A stretch of 64,000 bases of DNA from Cardiocondyla obscurior (GCF_019399895.1 NC_091870.1:3058001-3122000); one strand, 5' to 3'; positions 27,841 to 38,984 are shown, counted from the first letter of the stretch. Notes: generated from the letters alone by a model not told the origin. Made by a program: numbers and translations.

Positions 27841-27863
27841 TCGTTTCCTTTCTCGATCTTAAT
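27604..27863 (-). other. Candidate exon B of a tandem exon cassette
   Basis: This is a 260-nt segment bounded on the minus strand by the acceptor GTTTCAG|ATTAAG and the donor AGG|GTAAGTATC. It is the upstream member of the tandem pair, with a 179-bp intron before exon A. It is 37 nt longer than A mainly because an 18-bp unit near its 5' end is present in nearly three copies. An ATG at 27,838-27,840 opens a 79-codon frame that runs to the exact exon end, is arginine-rich and includes FFGSAAKQYRAILIFPG. A second phase from the exon start (beginning IKIEKGNEC) is open until a TAA about halfway. No known domain is recognisable. Confidence 0.45.
27786..27843 (-). repeat. 18-bp minisatellite inside candidate exon B
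   Basis: The + strand unit is ATTCGGCGACGACGGTAC: one 17-bp variant copy, two exact 18-bp copies and a partial fourth. Exon A and exon C have only one diverged equivalent, so the array expanded after the cassette duplicated. An 18-bp unit adds six codons without changing frame, which accounts for almost all of the 37-nt length difference between exons A and B. Confidence 0.85.
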
Positions 27864-28080
27864 CTGAAACAGAAAAATAAGTTTTACAATTAACATTTGC
27901 AGATTAGTCGGTCGATCAATTATCTACGCGACGAGATTGTACCAATAATGCGAGTTACTACGTAATGTAAAGTAAATCACGCAATAGATATATCAAAAGA
28001 ACGAATATTAACCTTCCTAGGTACGATACACGTAATATTACCCTTCGCGAAAGTTAAATTCCTGATAGTGAAGACCTTAC

Positions 28081-28280
28081 GATGTTTGTTTAGTGCGAAC
28101 TAAGCTGTGCTCCACCCGCGCGCTCAACAATCACGTGAACACCGCGCGACAACATGCAACGTACGTCGCTAGCGCTCGCTACGCATCGTCCCTATGACCG
28201 TAAAGACGTGACGTAACATCACATGAGTCTCGTACGCCGCTGGCGCTCGCCCGCGCCCGCTACGCAACAATGACCTTCTG
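28081..28280 (-). promoter_or_regulatory. Candidate promoter and non-coding first exon for the minus-strand unit
   Basis: Minus-strand reading gives a donor AACATC|GTAAGGTC with its GT at 28,079-28,080, about 215 bp upstream of the exon B acceptor. That is an intron size like the neighbouring ones. Upstream of the donor there is no ATG for at least 70 bp, as in a 5' UTR. The region is CpG-rich and carries the palindromic E-box CACGTG at 28,132-28,137 and a CRE-like TGACGTAA at 28,209-28,216. It also has two imperfect direct repeats (28,151-28,199 and 28,216-28,274) sharing a GCTxGCGCTCGC core and ending in ATGACC. No TATA box is evident. The start site is inferred only. Confidence 0.3.
28151..28274. 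repeat. Imperfect direct repeat, two copies of about 50-59 bp
   Basis: Both copies begin AACATxxA, contain GTACG-CGCT-GCGCTCGC, then a CTACGCA stretch, and end ATGACC. The second copy carries an inserted CCGCGCC stretch. They sit in the CpG-rich stretch upstream of the candidate first exon and could be duplicated regulatory elements. Confidence 0.6.
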
Positions 28281-30836
28281 CCCAAAACAATTCGTACGGA
28301 ATATTACACGTGCTGTTACACTAAATTCGGTACGGGTTATTTAATTGTTAAATACCAAGCCCGGAGCTTGGTCGAAAAGAGCCTACGCCGATTCTTCGTC
28401 ACTCATGATAATCGTCCCGAAAAAGCGTCTAGAATTATCGCGCAAATGAGAATACACTTACTTCGCAGGGATAAAAGCTGCCCGCGACTGCTTCGTGCGT
28501 ACGGAGCATTCCTCGGAGAAGCAATATTTCGACGAGTCGCATCTTCGCTCGTCAAATTCGAGTATTACCGCCGGTATATGTGGAGCACCTCGTGTCTGTA
28601 CCTTCCGTCCTCGAGCGCGAGTGAGAGAGTGAGCTCCCCGCTGCGCCCGCTCGCTCCCTCCCCACCCTAGCGCTCTACCTTTCCCCCACCCGAGCGCCCT
28701 CGCTCACTGTACGTGCTTTAACGCGGTGTAAAAGAATATATGCCGATTATTACGTGATATATTATATTGAATATTAATTTTAATACATGACGAATTTTTC
28801 ACTGATTATGAGGGTTACGTTACGGTAATGTATATGTACATATACATATAATTTGTACATTTAAAGGAAGAAGAAGCGTTTATCATGCAAGATATGCAAG
28901 GAGAAATTGTTACTGAAAATTGTTAAAGCAGTTTTCTTTAACGTGGGAGAAGCGAGAGGAAATAATGCAAGCAAGGCGCGTGCTTTGTTTTATCAAATAA
29001 AATTAATTTATACGCGTAAAATATGTATAAGAAAAAAATTAATACATACAATCGGCATATAATTTCTCACATGCAGAGCAATTTTTTAAAATTTTCTATT
29101 CAATGCTAAGTTATTTTAATACCTCACACGAGTCGCTTTTATCAAGAAAATAGACATAGCTGCGAACGTTCGCGAATACTTTGTGTACTTGACAAGAAAT
29201 CTTGAATCTCGGAAAAACATGCAAACGGAACGCGCGCGTTGGGAATCACGTCGCGCGGATGGAGGAAGGAAATTGGAATCAGGAGGGAAAAAAAAAATAG
29301 AAAAAAAAAGCAAAATCTGCAGCGGTAAAATCGCGATAGAAAGCGGCGACGGGGAAGTCGCCGCAACGACAAACTCACGCCGCGCTTCTTAAGGATCGCG
29401 CTGTAACGAGATCCCTTTTCGATCGATCGCACACGACGCTCGTTTATCACAGACGGGACTTTTTGCACGCTCGATATCGCGCCCGATATCGCCTCGCTTT
29501 CCCAATCCGGGCGTCGCGACGCGGCGTGGATTACGCGATCGCCGCCGATCGTGATTCGCGGAAATGTCAGCACCGAAAACGTCGTCGGCGAGAGATCCCG
29601 ACGATAATTTACGACGGGCCCCGCCTGTCCTCCACCGGGCGCGAACAATGCGCGACGAGCTAGCGGATAGTGATGCGGAACGATGAAACTTTACGTCGGC
29701 CGCGGCCGCGATAAAAAAAAAAAAATTTCCTCGCCCGCGCCGTCGCAATTCACTTCATTCGCGACTCGCTGCGTTAATTATCGCGTCTGTCGGAACGAAC
29801 GAAGATAGCGGTTGTCGTCCCGGCGCGATGTTCCTCGTTAAAACGGTGAAGGCTTTCCGCGTTACATCGGGAAACGTCGCGCTGCTCCGCGCGGCGGACC
29901 CGCGTTGACGCGGATTAGCATTATTTATCACATCCGCGTTTAAATCCGGCCGGGTTGTACGCGTTTTGCGCAATCCGGCGTGTACAATATTATTGTATTG
30001 TATTATACATATAGCTCTGAATAATGCGAGAAGTGATATTTAATCGTGAGCGATATTCGATTACAATCGATGCGCCGCATTGGATATTTTATGCGCGTTT
30101 TCGCAAGGATGGATCAATATTGCGCGAACGTTTCATTATTGCTCCAGCATTCGATTACGCGCGGCGGGTGTTTTATTTTTATCCCGCCATTCATCGAGAT
30201 CAATCACACACAGGCGCGGCCATCGACGAATAGCTTTTAGCGCTACGATCTTTCTGTTTGAGCGATTCGTTTAGCGAACTATTAAAACGGAAATAATGAT
30301 TCAATAATGAACCTAGGAGCCCGGGGTGTGTAAATAATTCTCGGGAACGAGAGCCGTCGGTGAGATCGATCGTCTCTCTCTACCGCCGCGAACTCTTGAG
30401 TGGACGGGTCGAGGCAAGTAGAAAGAAATAATCCTTTATTGAAGCTCAACTCCATCTTTTTTGGAAGATAAGTGCCGCGAAGTTCGCCGGAAAATAGCGT
30501 GGGAAAATAAAGTTGGAAGAGAGAAAGAGTAAAAGCGGTAAATTTTTCCTGTAAATTGTCGGCGGCGTGGTAAATTTTTGTGTAAACTGTCAGAGGGGAC
30601 ACAATGATTTTCTGTAAAATACGCACGTGTGTGGAAATTGTGTGCCGTAGCCCCGTCGACGGCACACTTTTTTTTTTTTTTTGCGAGTGAAGCCCTCTCG
30701 GGCGATCTGTTTCGTTCCGTTGACATTTAAATAAACGATGATATATTTCGTCGCTCTTTCAGCTACCATTCTTAATTCTTGTAACGTTTAAACATGGCAA
30801 ATGGAAGACAGATTAATACTGTCGTCTTTATGCCTG

Positions 30837-30862
30837 TTTTTTTTTTTTTTTTTTTTTTTTTT
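30837..30862 (+). repeat. 26-base poly-T tract
   Basis: This is an uninterrupted run of T and the longest pure homopolymer I counted in the window. It could be the reverse complement of a retroposed poly-A tail, but no flanking element or target-site duplication is evident. Confidence 0.85.
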
Positions 30863-33800
30863 AAACATTGAAATTGTACTACGTACATTGCTGCTTTCTG
30901 TCTACCGGCACTTATATTTTTCTGTCTGATTAATTTGTTTTACGATATAAAATACAGTTTTTTAAATTTTATTTTATTTTAAACGTACGTAATTTAAACA
31001 TTTTTTTCTACAAAAGTTTGTATGATTTATTATTAAATCTGACTTTATTAAAATGTTTTTTTATTTTTTATTTTTTATGAAAAGAAATTTACGTATAGAT
31101 TTATGTTACTGAATGCAAGTGCATTTTTAATCAGAAACGTTATAAGTAAAAAGTAATGAAATGATACGTGAGCTACTTTAATCACAGACAAGTTTCATTA
31201 TAACCTGGTCGATTAATTCTAACAAATCACGATTCGATAAGATGACAGGGTTCGCTTCTCTTTGAAGTCGGCTCGTAGATCAATTGAGGAAAGGATTTTT
31301 GCTCGAAATCTCAATATCTCCGATTTCCAATCTTTTGAGGGAAGCACGGCAATAACAATGAAGCTTTTCGAACGATTACGAGAAAGCACAGGTGCATTCT
31401 GTTATCACTTCCGGTCGATCGAGTGGTCTATTGAGAGAGCTCGTCGCGGATCTTGATCAAGACTCGAATAAAGTGGACCTAGAAAGTTAGATACTTCGAT
31501 TTTCCCCGCGATATCTTCTCACCGAATTATCGTCGCGATCGGCGAGATTTTCTACCATAATCTTTATTTTACTTTTGTTTAATTTTACTCGAGATATTCT
31601 AAAGATATTTGAAGTTAAAAGACATCTCGTAATAATTTATGCATTTCAGAATGTTAAATGAAAACCGGGGGTAGATATTTTAATTATATAATTTCCTCTG
31701 CCTCATTAAATATTGCATGCTGACTATTATAATTAAAATTTAAACCTAAATAGCCTTTCAAAATTTATTACCGTCTGTTTTTAGTTTTCTCTCGAAAAGA
31801 TAAGGTTTAACAGCGAAATAAATTTTCTTTTACTTTTGTTCAAGCTACGAGAGCGAGCATTGATCTTAAACGAACGTATATGCACCGGTGCTGTTTCATG
31901 TTCGCGACGTTATTAACTGAAGCAATTGCCGCACGGATATTCCATTACGCTGCACAGAGCATCTGTCCATTTCAGTTATGTCGCCTCTATTTTTTTTTTT
32001 TTAACCGTACCGCGGGCGGTTAAAATAAAAAATTCTTTTCGTGTAAGAATCGCCACGAGAGAGAACGTATCTGATTCTGTCATAAATCGGAATGAGAATA
32101 TTGACGCTGCCATCGTACGTTACCGGCTTTGTCCATTCGATATTATCAATAGTTGTGATTTACAATCAGTTTCGCAGACGAGCGTTACTTTAACCGTCAA
32201 TTTTGAAGCGCAAAATGCACGCTGGTTATATTTTTATTCAACGCTTAATATAAAACGGTACGATTTAGGTCAAATAAATGTAAAAGGCGCTTTAATACCG
32301 ACTCGAGTAAGATAAATTCTTCGATATCTCCATTCCGCTCGCAACGCCGGGACTTTATCTTCCTTGTCGAAACGTATTACCGTTTTGCGAGGCTTATCCA
32401 TGATACCATTATCCGGAACAACTGTAGTTCGCGTATCCATTACTACGTACATGGTTATTCACGTGCATCTCAGGAACATAACTTTCTATCGTGGCCATTC
32501 GGTTGTACAGTTATGAAAATTATTACGCATTTATTTCAAGTCTTACTGCTCGCCCGATTGTTTCCGATAAACTGTATATTTTTGAAAAATATTTTTAACT
32601 CTAAATAAAAAATTTTTTTTATTGAAATACATTTAGCACTTAATCATTTTGAAGTTAATACTCGATAAAATTGTATATAATACGTTTAATATTTTATAAA
32701 TATTTTAATTATTTATAATTGATAGAAAATACACGTTTTGCGTAACTCTCGCGATATTCCACGGTGTGTAAAAAGAACTGTATTTATTTCCAGTAGGTTG
32801 TAATATTAAATTATACTTTGATGAAAAATTTTTATATTACGTTACAGGATTGAGTAAATTTTTACTTTATTGCTTTTTTATTTTTTTGCATGACGCAATT
32901 GTATTGGGCGTGCAGTAGGTATTTGATTATTTTTTATTATTATTTTTTTGTTTTTTTTTGAATTTAATATGCAAGTATTTGTGTGGTTCTATTCACGGAA
33001 GTTTCGCACAAGCTCGCGAATCTATTGCGCGAGTGCTATACCGGCTTCGTATTTTATTATCGCCGCGTAGCCTCTGTTTTTCCAGCGGCACTGAGAATTC
33101 GATAAGATGAAAGGCACCTCGTAAGCGATACGGAAATACGAGGGAAACGTGATGCTGTCCGGAAATATCGGGCGTGTGTGCTCGGAATTTCGGGGGGCAG
33201 CTTGCTATATTGCGAGCGCGTACGGCCGCTGTGTGTGTGCGCGCGTGTTTGTGTGAGAGCAATTGATTGCCGAGAGGATGCACGAAAAAGTGCATGTGTT
33301 AAACTAAAAAATCGGCATCTCAGTTTAAGACTCGCGCGGCACGTGTACGATTTAAAGTACATGAACCGAAGCGCGAAAACGGCGAGTAAAATAACAGATG
33401 AAATAAAAATGTGGAGAACATCTTTTTTTTCTTTTTACCAGACGAGCATTTATCGCGCATTCCTACAAATTATTCACAGTTCGGCGAGTGTGCTTTTCCG
33501 AGCGGGAGTTGATTTTATACATTTTTGTTTCAATTTATCTGTCACTTTTCTGCCTCCGCGCGAAGAATTCGCGTTTCCATGCGATTGTTCTGAGAAAGAT
33601 GCGAGAAGGTTTATGGCTCTGCGGCCTCTGAAAAGAATCTCGCTGAATGATTTATTATTCAACTGCCCTCGATTCGGTTAGCCCTTTTCATCTGGCCAAT
33701 TTTTTTTTTACTTCTTTTTTTTTTTTTTTAACCGTTACCTTGCCCGTTACTGGCGTACCTTCCGGTTTTATTCTTCCTACCATTCGGATTTTACGATCTT

Positions 33801-35394
33801 GAGACATTGTTAGCCCGTTTTCCAGGCTAATGCACCGAGCCTTCGCTTCAGTTTATTCAGCGATATCGTTGGAGATCGTAAGATTTCGGGATGTCGAAAG
33901 AGCCAATACGCGCGGACGGCGACTTTTTCGAAAATACGATCGAATAAACCGCATACTTTTTTTTTTACCGCCTTGACAATATTAAATCCAATTAGATCCC
34001 AGCTTTTCAACGAGATTTTAAAATTAGCCGCAAACATGTTTAATACCGAGTAAGAGTTGTGGAAAATAATAACATCTTATTAAACTTCCGTCTAGGGAAA
34101 TCAGTAGAAAGCTGCAGGGGAACGCGCGATGCTTTTCATTCCGCGCAGTATGAAACGTTTGCCTGTTTGTTTCTTAAGGAAACAAAAAGACAACTAATTT
34201 TTTTTTTCTTCTTCCTTTTTTTTTTCACTGCGTAAAGTTTTGAATATTTCTCTGGCCGAAGTTATAATGAAATTGCGAAGGATTTCTCTTACGCTACCTT
34301 TCGAGTGGAGTTCATTAATCCTGATAACAGGCAAGACGGAAAGCTTTAGCTGTACGAGCACATTTTCATTATATCATACTACAAATTTAGTGGCGGATGT
34401 TGCGATTTATCAAGGCCGCATTTATCATCCGCGGTGCGAAGCTATTCATTATTTCCACCGTAGGACTTCTCGGCCAGGACTTTCGGAAGTTGCGCGCGGA
34501 GAATTCCCGAACGAAACTCGGTAAACGCTCGTCAAACTGTCCGGACTTTCTCGCCTGGCTCGAAAAATAAAGGAAGGCGGTTAAGCGAGACCGAGAGTGC
34601 CCTCCTCTCCGCTAGATCAAGCGCAATTTCGAAATTTAATTTGAAAAGTTTCTAGGATTTACGACCCACTCGGAAATGAAATCTGCGAACTCTCCATAAA
34701 GTCGTTAGCAAAAATCTAGTAACGCGATTTGGTAAACAAAGGTTTCTTAAATCGAAAGTTTTCTTTTTTTACGCCGGGAAATAGGTGAAACCCGCCGGCA
34801 GGACGTGGGATTGAATTTTCCCGGTGTAATTTGGATTCATTTATGTCTTTTTTTTCTTTTTTTGAGCTCCGTGTCAGCCTTTATAAATACAAATCTCTTG
34901 AAAAAAAAGTGGAACAAAGTGTCATATATCGTGATTAAATTTAAGCGAAATAAATTGCTTTCGGCTTACATCGCGCGGGATCGGTGGTGCGAGACGAACA
35001 CGTCACTGTCCGCGAAATCGCGTAAGCTCAAAGTTTGATAGCCTTTCCCAAACTAACGAAATGGATTTTCACATTCGGGGGAAACGACGTTTTTACGATT
35101 TCGCCATGGTGAACGCTCGCGGACAAACGCCAGATGCGCGAGAGACAGCGACGAAATGCCGCGGTCTTTCAGATTAACACGGCTTCGCAAGAACGGTACG
35201 CGGGGGAGGATACCTTTTTCCAATCGTTCAGATATTTTCAAAGGCGAAATTTTCACCGATAAATTTTATACCGCGAGCAGAAGTTTTCCAAACACGTGGA
35301 AACGGAATTTCACGGGGCTGCAATAAAACGTTCACGGTGTGGATGAAATGTGCCTCGGTTGAATTATCAGTATTTTCGGTAATCAAACTGCTTT

Positions 35395-35820
35395 TCAAAA
35401 TTCAATTGTCAAAAGTGATGGGTAATTTGAATCGTGACGTAATTACGAGCAAAAGGCAGTATGAATATTAATGCGCGTTTAATTGTGAATTAAATTAAAG
35501 TTATATTTACATATTAATTGTATGTGGACAATACAAATTTTACGCTAATTTACGGGAAATAGTAATTACACGACGTCGCGCGCGAATAACATCTTATCTA
35601 ATTTTTCAGATGGGAAAAGTTTTTCTTTTCGCGAATTGTTACCGGGCGTTATTTTTAGTCGTTGAAATTACCCTACCCAGGCCTGTCCTTTTAATTACAC
35701 GCTTTTAATTGCGCAAGAACTAATTGCGTTACGTAATTAATTTGCGTAGTGTCCATTTCATATTGTCATACACGTCGCAATTATAATTAATATATGTTTA
35801 GCATAACAGTGAATTAATTT
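35395..35820. promoter_or_regulatory. TAATTA/TAATTG-rich cluster, possible homeodomain-responsive element
   Basis: Within about 420 bp there are roughly ten TAATTA, TAATTG, GTAATTAC-like or AATTAA cores, near 35,440, 35,479, 35,515, 35,562, 35,691, 35,705, 35,721, 35,735 and 35,780. Several are set in CG-containing flanks, so the cluster is not simply AT drift. Homeodomain proteins are known to bind TAAT cores. That this is an enhancer is an inference, and AT-rich DNA yields such cores by chance. Confidence 0.25.
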
Positions 35821-36749
35821 GTTGCACAGTATCCTGTAACGGCACGTGTAACTCAGCGGTTTATCTAAATTTTAATTTTACGTTTATACGCGCGTACATA
35901 TAAAATAATGTCACGTGATGTGTTGTAAAGATACAGGGATCTTTAAATCACGTTCAATGCGCGCGAACTGCATTCGGCGAAATCCGTCGTAATGCGGGTT
36001 GCATTACGAGTTAATGCATAAAATTGTCAGTCCGAAGCTGGGCAAATTGAATACCCGCGGGAAAATTGTGACACCATCGTGCGTAGTCGGCGCGTACTCG
36101 CCCGCGGAAGTACCTACTATTCGAATTACCTACGTTTGCGACTTATGGCGATGGCGTTGATTTATGAGGGCCAATTTGCGCGCGATTGAAAGTTTGTAAC
36201 GTGCAGCTGCAAGTGCCAGCCCGTGTGCGCGTATGTGTTTGTGTGTATGCATGGGCGATTCGATTAGTGTGTTACGTGTCGACGCGCCTAATTCGGAAGC
36301 CGAAAACGCTGTCGGTGCGCGCCCGGAGGTTTTCGATTTCGATCACGGTCCTTCTGCGCGATAACTTCCATATACGCGACGGATACATAGCACGCGCCCC
36401 ACGGCTCTTCCAATTACAGGACGGTTTGCAGTTGCAGTTTCGCCCGCAGTTGCGCCCGGCCGCACACACACGCGGGGGTGAGAGAAGGGGGGAGAGGGGG
36501 CCCGTCGAAATTCGTGAGATAGAATTTATGGCGCTATCCGTTTCGACGGTAGACGATTGATTGATCCGATCCACGTTTGCACTTCTTTCGTCTATTGACT
36601 TAGATCCAATCACCGAACTCGCGCGAATTCTCCGCGATCGCGCGGAAATACGAAGAAAACGGAAATCGCAAAATAAAAAAAAGAAAAAAAAAAGAAATAA
36701 GAAATAGGCTGCGTTGCCTGTTCCAAATAATTTACATTAAATTATTAAT

Positions 36750-37600
36750 TTTTTTTGTACTGTGTAAATTACCCACCCGAAAGTTACTTACTATAAAAAT
36801 AATCAAGCTATTAATTTTGCGTTCAGAAAAAGGTGATATTTACCTCGAAGTTGCTTCGCTGAGGCAGGATGTCTTCCGGGAGCCTCCTCCTCCTCATCCT
36901 CTCAGATATCGTGTCGAGCCATTCTTCCGCGCTCAAGACACTCGCGACACACCCGGATTAAATTAATATCGCGCGATACTATTCTAAGACACTCTCGGAA
37001 AAATCCGAATCGGCTAAATGGTTCGTTTATCGCGCTTCAGCGACGAGAACAGGCTTCTCTGGATCTTAATCTGAAACAGAACAAAAGGTTTTGTTGATTA
37101 GTAACATTGTCAAATACGATATTAATACGTTATCAAAATGTATAACTCATCTCGTGAGTTCTCTCCGCGTATGAAAAATATGTTCGTCGCGTACGGAACA
37201 CGGTCGCTACTTTCACCGGAGTAGTCCGCCATTATGCGAGGCGCATCGGTGTGAAAATCGCGCGCGAAACTCTCGCTCGATTGAAATTGCCGTAGGTCGG
37301 CGCGATTGTCGTAGGTCGCAGGACACTAACTGCACGGCCGATCAGCTGTGTAGTCGGCCGGCCTGCTATGAAGTCAGCCATCATGCGTGCGGCACAACGA
37401 GACGAATATAATTAATTTTCGAAATACGTATAAATTATAATTTAAAGGAACGAGAAGCGTAAAGGTCAGTTGTACATCCACATTTTATTTACTGGTAGAA
37501 ATGTTATTCGATATAAAAGTTTTCTTTAACCGCGGGGAAAAAAGTAAGAGCAAATGGCACGCGCTAAGCTCGCGCTTTATTAAACGTTTCTTTCTGATAA
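36750..37600 (-). repeat. Distal copy of the segmental duplication
   Basis: This is the partner of 26.98-29.0 kb. It carries exon C, the intron-side sequence next to its donor, the acceptor-proximal sequence and, beyond a unique stretch, the block at 37,438-37,590 that resembles 28,858-29,000. Only one exon unit is present here, and a second donor-like GTAAGT occurs on the minus strand at about 36,788. The sequences have diverged with many substitutions and small indels, so the duplication is not recent. Confidence 0.5.
36844..37070 (-). pseudogene. Diverged third copy (exon C) of the exon cassette
   Basis: This is a 227-nt segment with the same boundaries as exons A and B: acceptor TTCTGTTTCAG|ATTAAGATC and donor TTCGAG|GTAAATATC. 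The last 44 nt align with exon A without a gap and differ at 11 sites. In the phase corresponding to the FFGSAA frame it reads only YRAILI before and after stops (TAG, TAA), so any coding use of that phase is lost. The phase from the exon start stays open for 18 codons, then TAG. The ATG equivalent near the exon end is shifted by a 2-nt deletion. It may be a relic, or an exon of a non-coding transcript whose splice sites survived. Confidence 0.4.
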
Positions 37601-37644
37601 AGATCTAGATTCTATTTTTCTACGTGCGGCTCATCTCTCGAGAG

Positions 37645-37665
37645 ACCGTCTTGCGAGAAGACGGT
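37645..37665. other. Short perfect hairpin
   Basis: ACCGTCTT and AAGACGGT form an 8-bp perfect stem with the 5-base loop GCGAG. There is no associated gene. It is too short for a microRNA precursor and is noted only as structure. Confidence 0.4.
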
Positions 37666-37915
37666 GCATTTTCCATTCTGCGTTGCCTTCAGGATAAAGC
37701 GGTATTGATAAACTCGAAGCGCGCCGCGTCTGGCGTAATACATAATCGTTTTTGCGCGTACGGAACGTATCGCGCGTAGAATGTCATTACGTTACATAAG
37801 CAGCGCGATGAGCGAGAGCGAAAAGGCGTCGATGTTCCGCGGAGAGGCAGTTTACCTACCTACCACGGCAAACATCCGGCAGCGCGCTTCAGGAAATAAT
37901 AATCGTGATTTCTGA

Positions 37916-38082
37916 CGTGCCGAGCGCGTGCACACACGTACACGAGCCGCAGCAGCATTTTACGCCGGTGAAAATAGCCGTCAGGTAGCCGTCGGTTGGT
38001 TATTTTCGCCGCCACACATCCGGGTCGTAATTAATTCGCGCAAACGCGACCCGAGAAACCGTCTCGCGAGAAATTGCCCACG
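37916..38082 (+). other. Weak candidate exon ending in a consensus donor
   Basis: One frame stays open from just after TGA 37,913-37,915 to the donor CCCACG|GTAAGTTTTCC (exon end 38,082), about 55 codons, while the other two phases have stops. There is no ATG in it and no convincing pyrimidine tract upstream, although AG dinucleotides occur in a GCAGCAGCA stretch near 37,950. The peptide contains VAVGWLFSPPHIRVV and matches no family I know. Most likely this is a chance frame next to a good donor. Confidence 0.15.
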
Positions 38083-38941
38083 GTAAGTTTTCCATAAATT
38101 GCTGTTTATACGCGTTGACTTCGCCGCGACTAGACCGAGAGTCGCGATGTCGTGCGGCACGGTTTGACCGGCGTAGCGATCCTTCGATTATCGTCTATTC
38201 CTTGCGATATTCCCGGGACGCGACACCGGCAGCCGAGGGACTTCGGATAACAAGGGAGGACACGCTCGGACGCTTCGCGATGAAATCCTTATCCGGCAAT
38301 TTTCAGCGCCGACCCGCGCGCGTTCGTGATTTCCATGCCAAAGCCATTCTTACGGATTCACCTAGTGAAATCCGACGGCTATCGTTGGGCTTTGAGCGGT
38401 CTTATTGTTGCGCATGAACGGCGCGGAGAGAGAATTTCCCGGCTTTCTAGTCGATCGCGCTGATAAATAGAATGAAATACGCGCGTCGTCTTCTTTCCGA
38501 TGCTAATGTACGTCCGATAGAGTTATAAGTGAGGCGCGCTCCTCGCTCCGAATCTAATTTAAATTCTTCGCGAGGAGAGTCGGTGCCGTGCCACTATTTT
38601 GGAAGCTGGTATGAAGTCGGACGTCTCAGTTATGCAGATTAAAGTGAATCTCGGGATTCAAGAGTGCGTGGTACAATATCGCGAAGTGAATATGAAGTAG
38701 ATTTTGACGTTCCTTTCTGTGTCACACGATTATACATCGCTAGCGTAGCGAGTCAAAAGAACGCGGCACGACTCACGCACACCGTGAACGTATAAATTAA
38801 TCTATTATTTAATTAAACGTTAAGGAACTTTAATAGAAAACCTAAGAGATAAATACATACAAAGCACTTTATTAATTTGTGTAATTTATGATAGAGGTAT
38901 GAAAATGTGTGTCTAATCTGCTGTTTCTATTTATTTCGCAG

Positions 38942-38984
38942 GTTGAACTATAGCGCCAAAACGCCACATCGAACAGCACATATT
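38942..38984 (+). other. Candidate 43-nt exon
   Basis: A strong acceptor (CTGCTGTTTCTATTTATTTCGCAG) ends at 38,941 and a strong donor (ATT|GTAAGTAG) starts at 38,985. Of the three phases only one is open, reading LNYSAKTPHRTAHI after one leading base; the other two hit TAG or TGA early. This is among the best isolated acceptor-donor pairs I found on the + strand. A 43-nt length is not a multiple of three, so skipping it would shift frame. The host gene is unknown; a UTR exon or a chance pair is possible. Confidence 0.3.

Larger units (their letters stand above)
26983..29005 (-). repeat. Proximal copy of an old segmental duplication (partner near 36.75-37.6 kb)
   Basis: Besides the exon cassettes, similarity to the 37-kb locus covers the intron sequence next to the donors (ATTAATTTTG-TTC-GAAAAAG pattern) and the first bases upstream of the exon acceptors. 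It also covers a block at about 28,858-29,000 matching 37,438-37,590, which shares TTTAAAGGAA-GA-GAAGCGT, GTTTTCTTTAAC and a GCG-CTTT-AT-AAA stretch in the same order. The spacing from exon to that block is about 1.0 kb here and about 0.37 kb at the partner; the extra length here includes the GC-rich part at 28.13-28.7 kb. Confidence 0.5.
28281..36740. other. Non-coding stretch with GC-rich patches and poly-T tracts
   Basis: There is a C-rich patch at 28.56-28.74 kb and a CpG-rich patch at 29.3-29.95 kb. Overlapping frames cross the latter on both strands (29142-29648 -, 29389-29748 -), so neither is supported. A 26-base poly-T lies at 30,837-30,862 within an AT-rich part that continues to about 33 kb. 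A 167-codon + frame at 33,178-33,681 begins in GT/GC-rich simple sequence and resembles no family. A TAATTA-rich cluster at 35.4-35.8 kb is listed separately. GC-rich 36.2-36.55 kb has open frames on both strands. Confidence 0.55.

Noticed and set aside
29142..29648. 168-codon minus frame
   Set aside because: It contains a phenylalanine-rich simple tract and overlaps another minus frame and a + frame in a CpG-rich patch.
33178..33681. 167-codon + strand frame
   Set aside because: The first third is GT/GC simple sequence read as valine/cysteine/arginine, with no domain and no splice or start context. Could be rechecked against transcripts.
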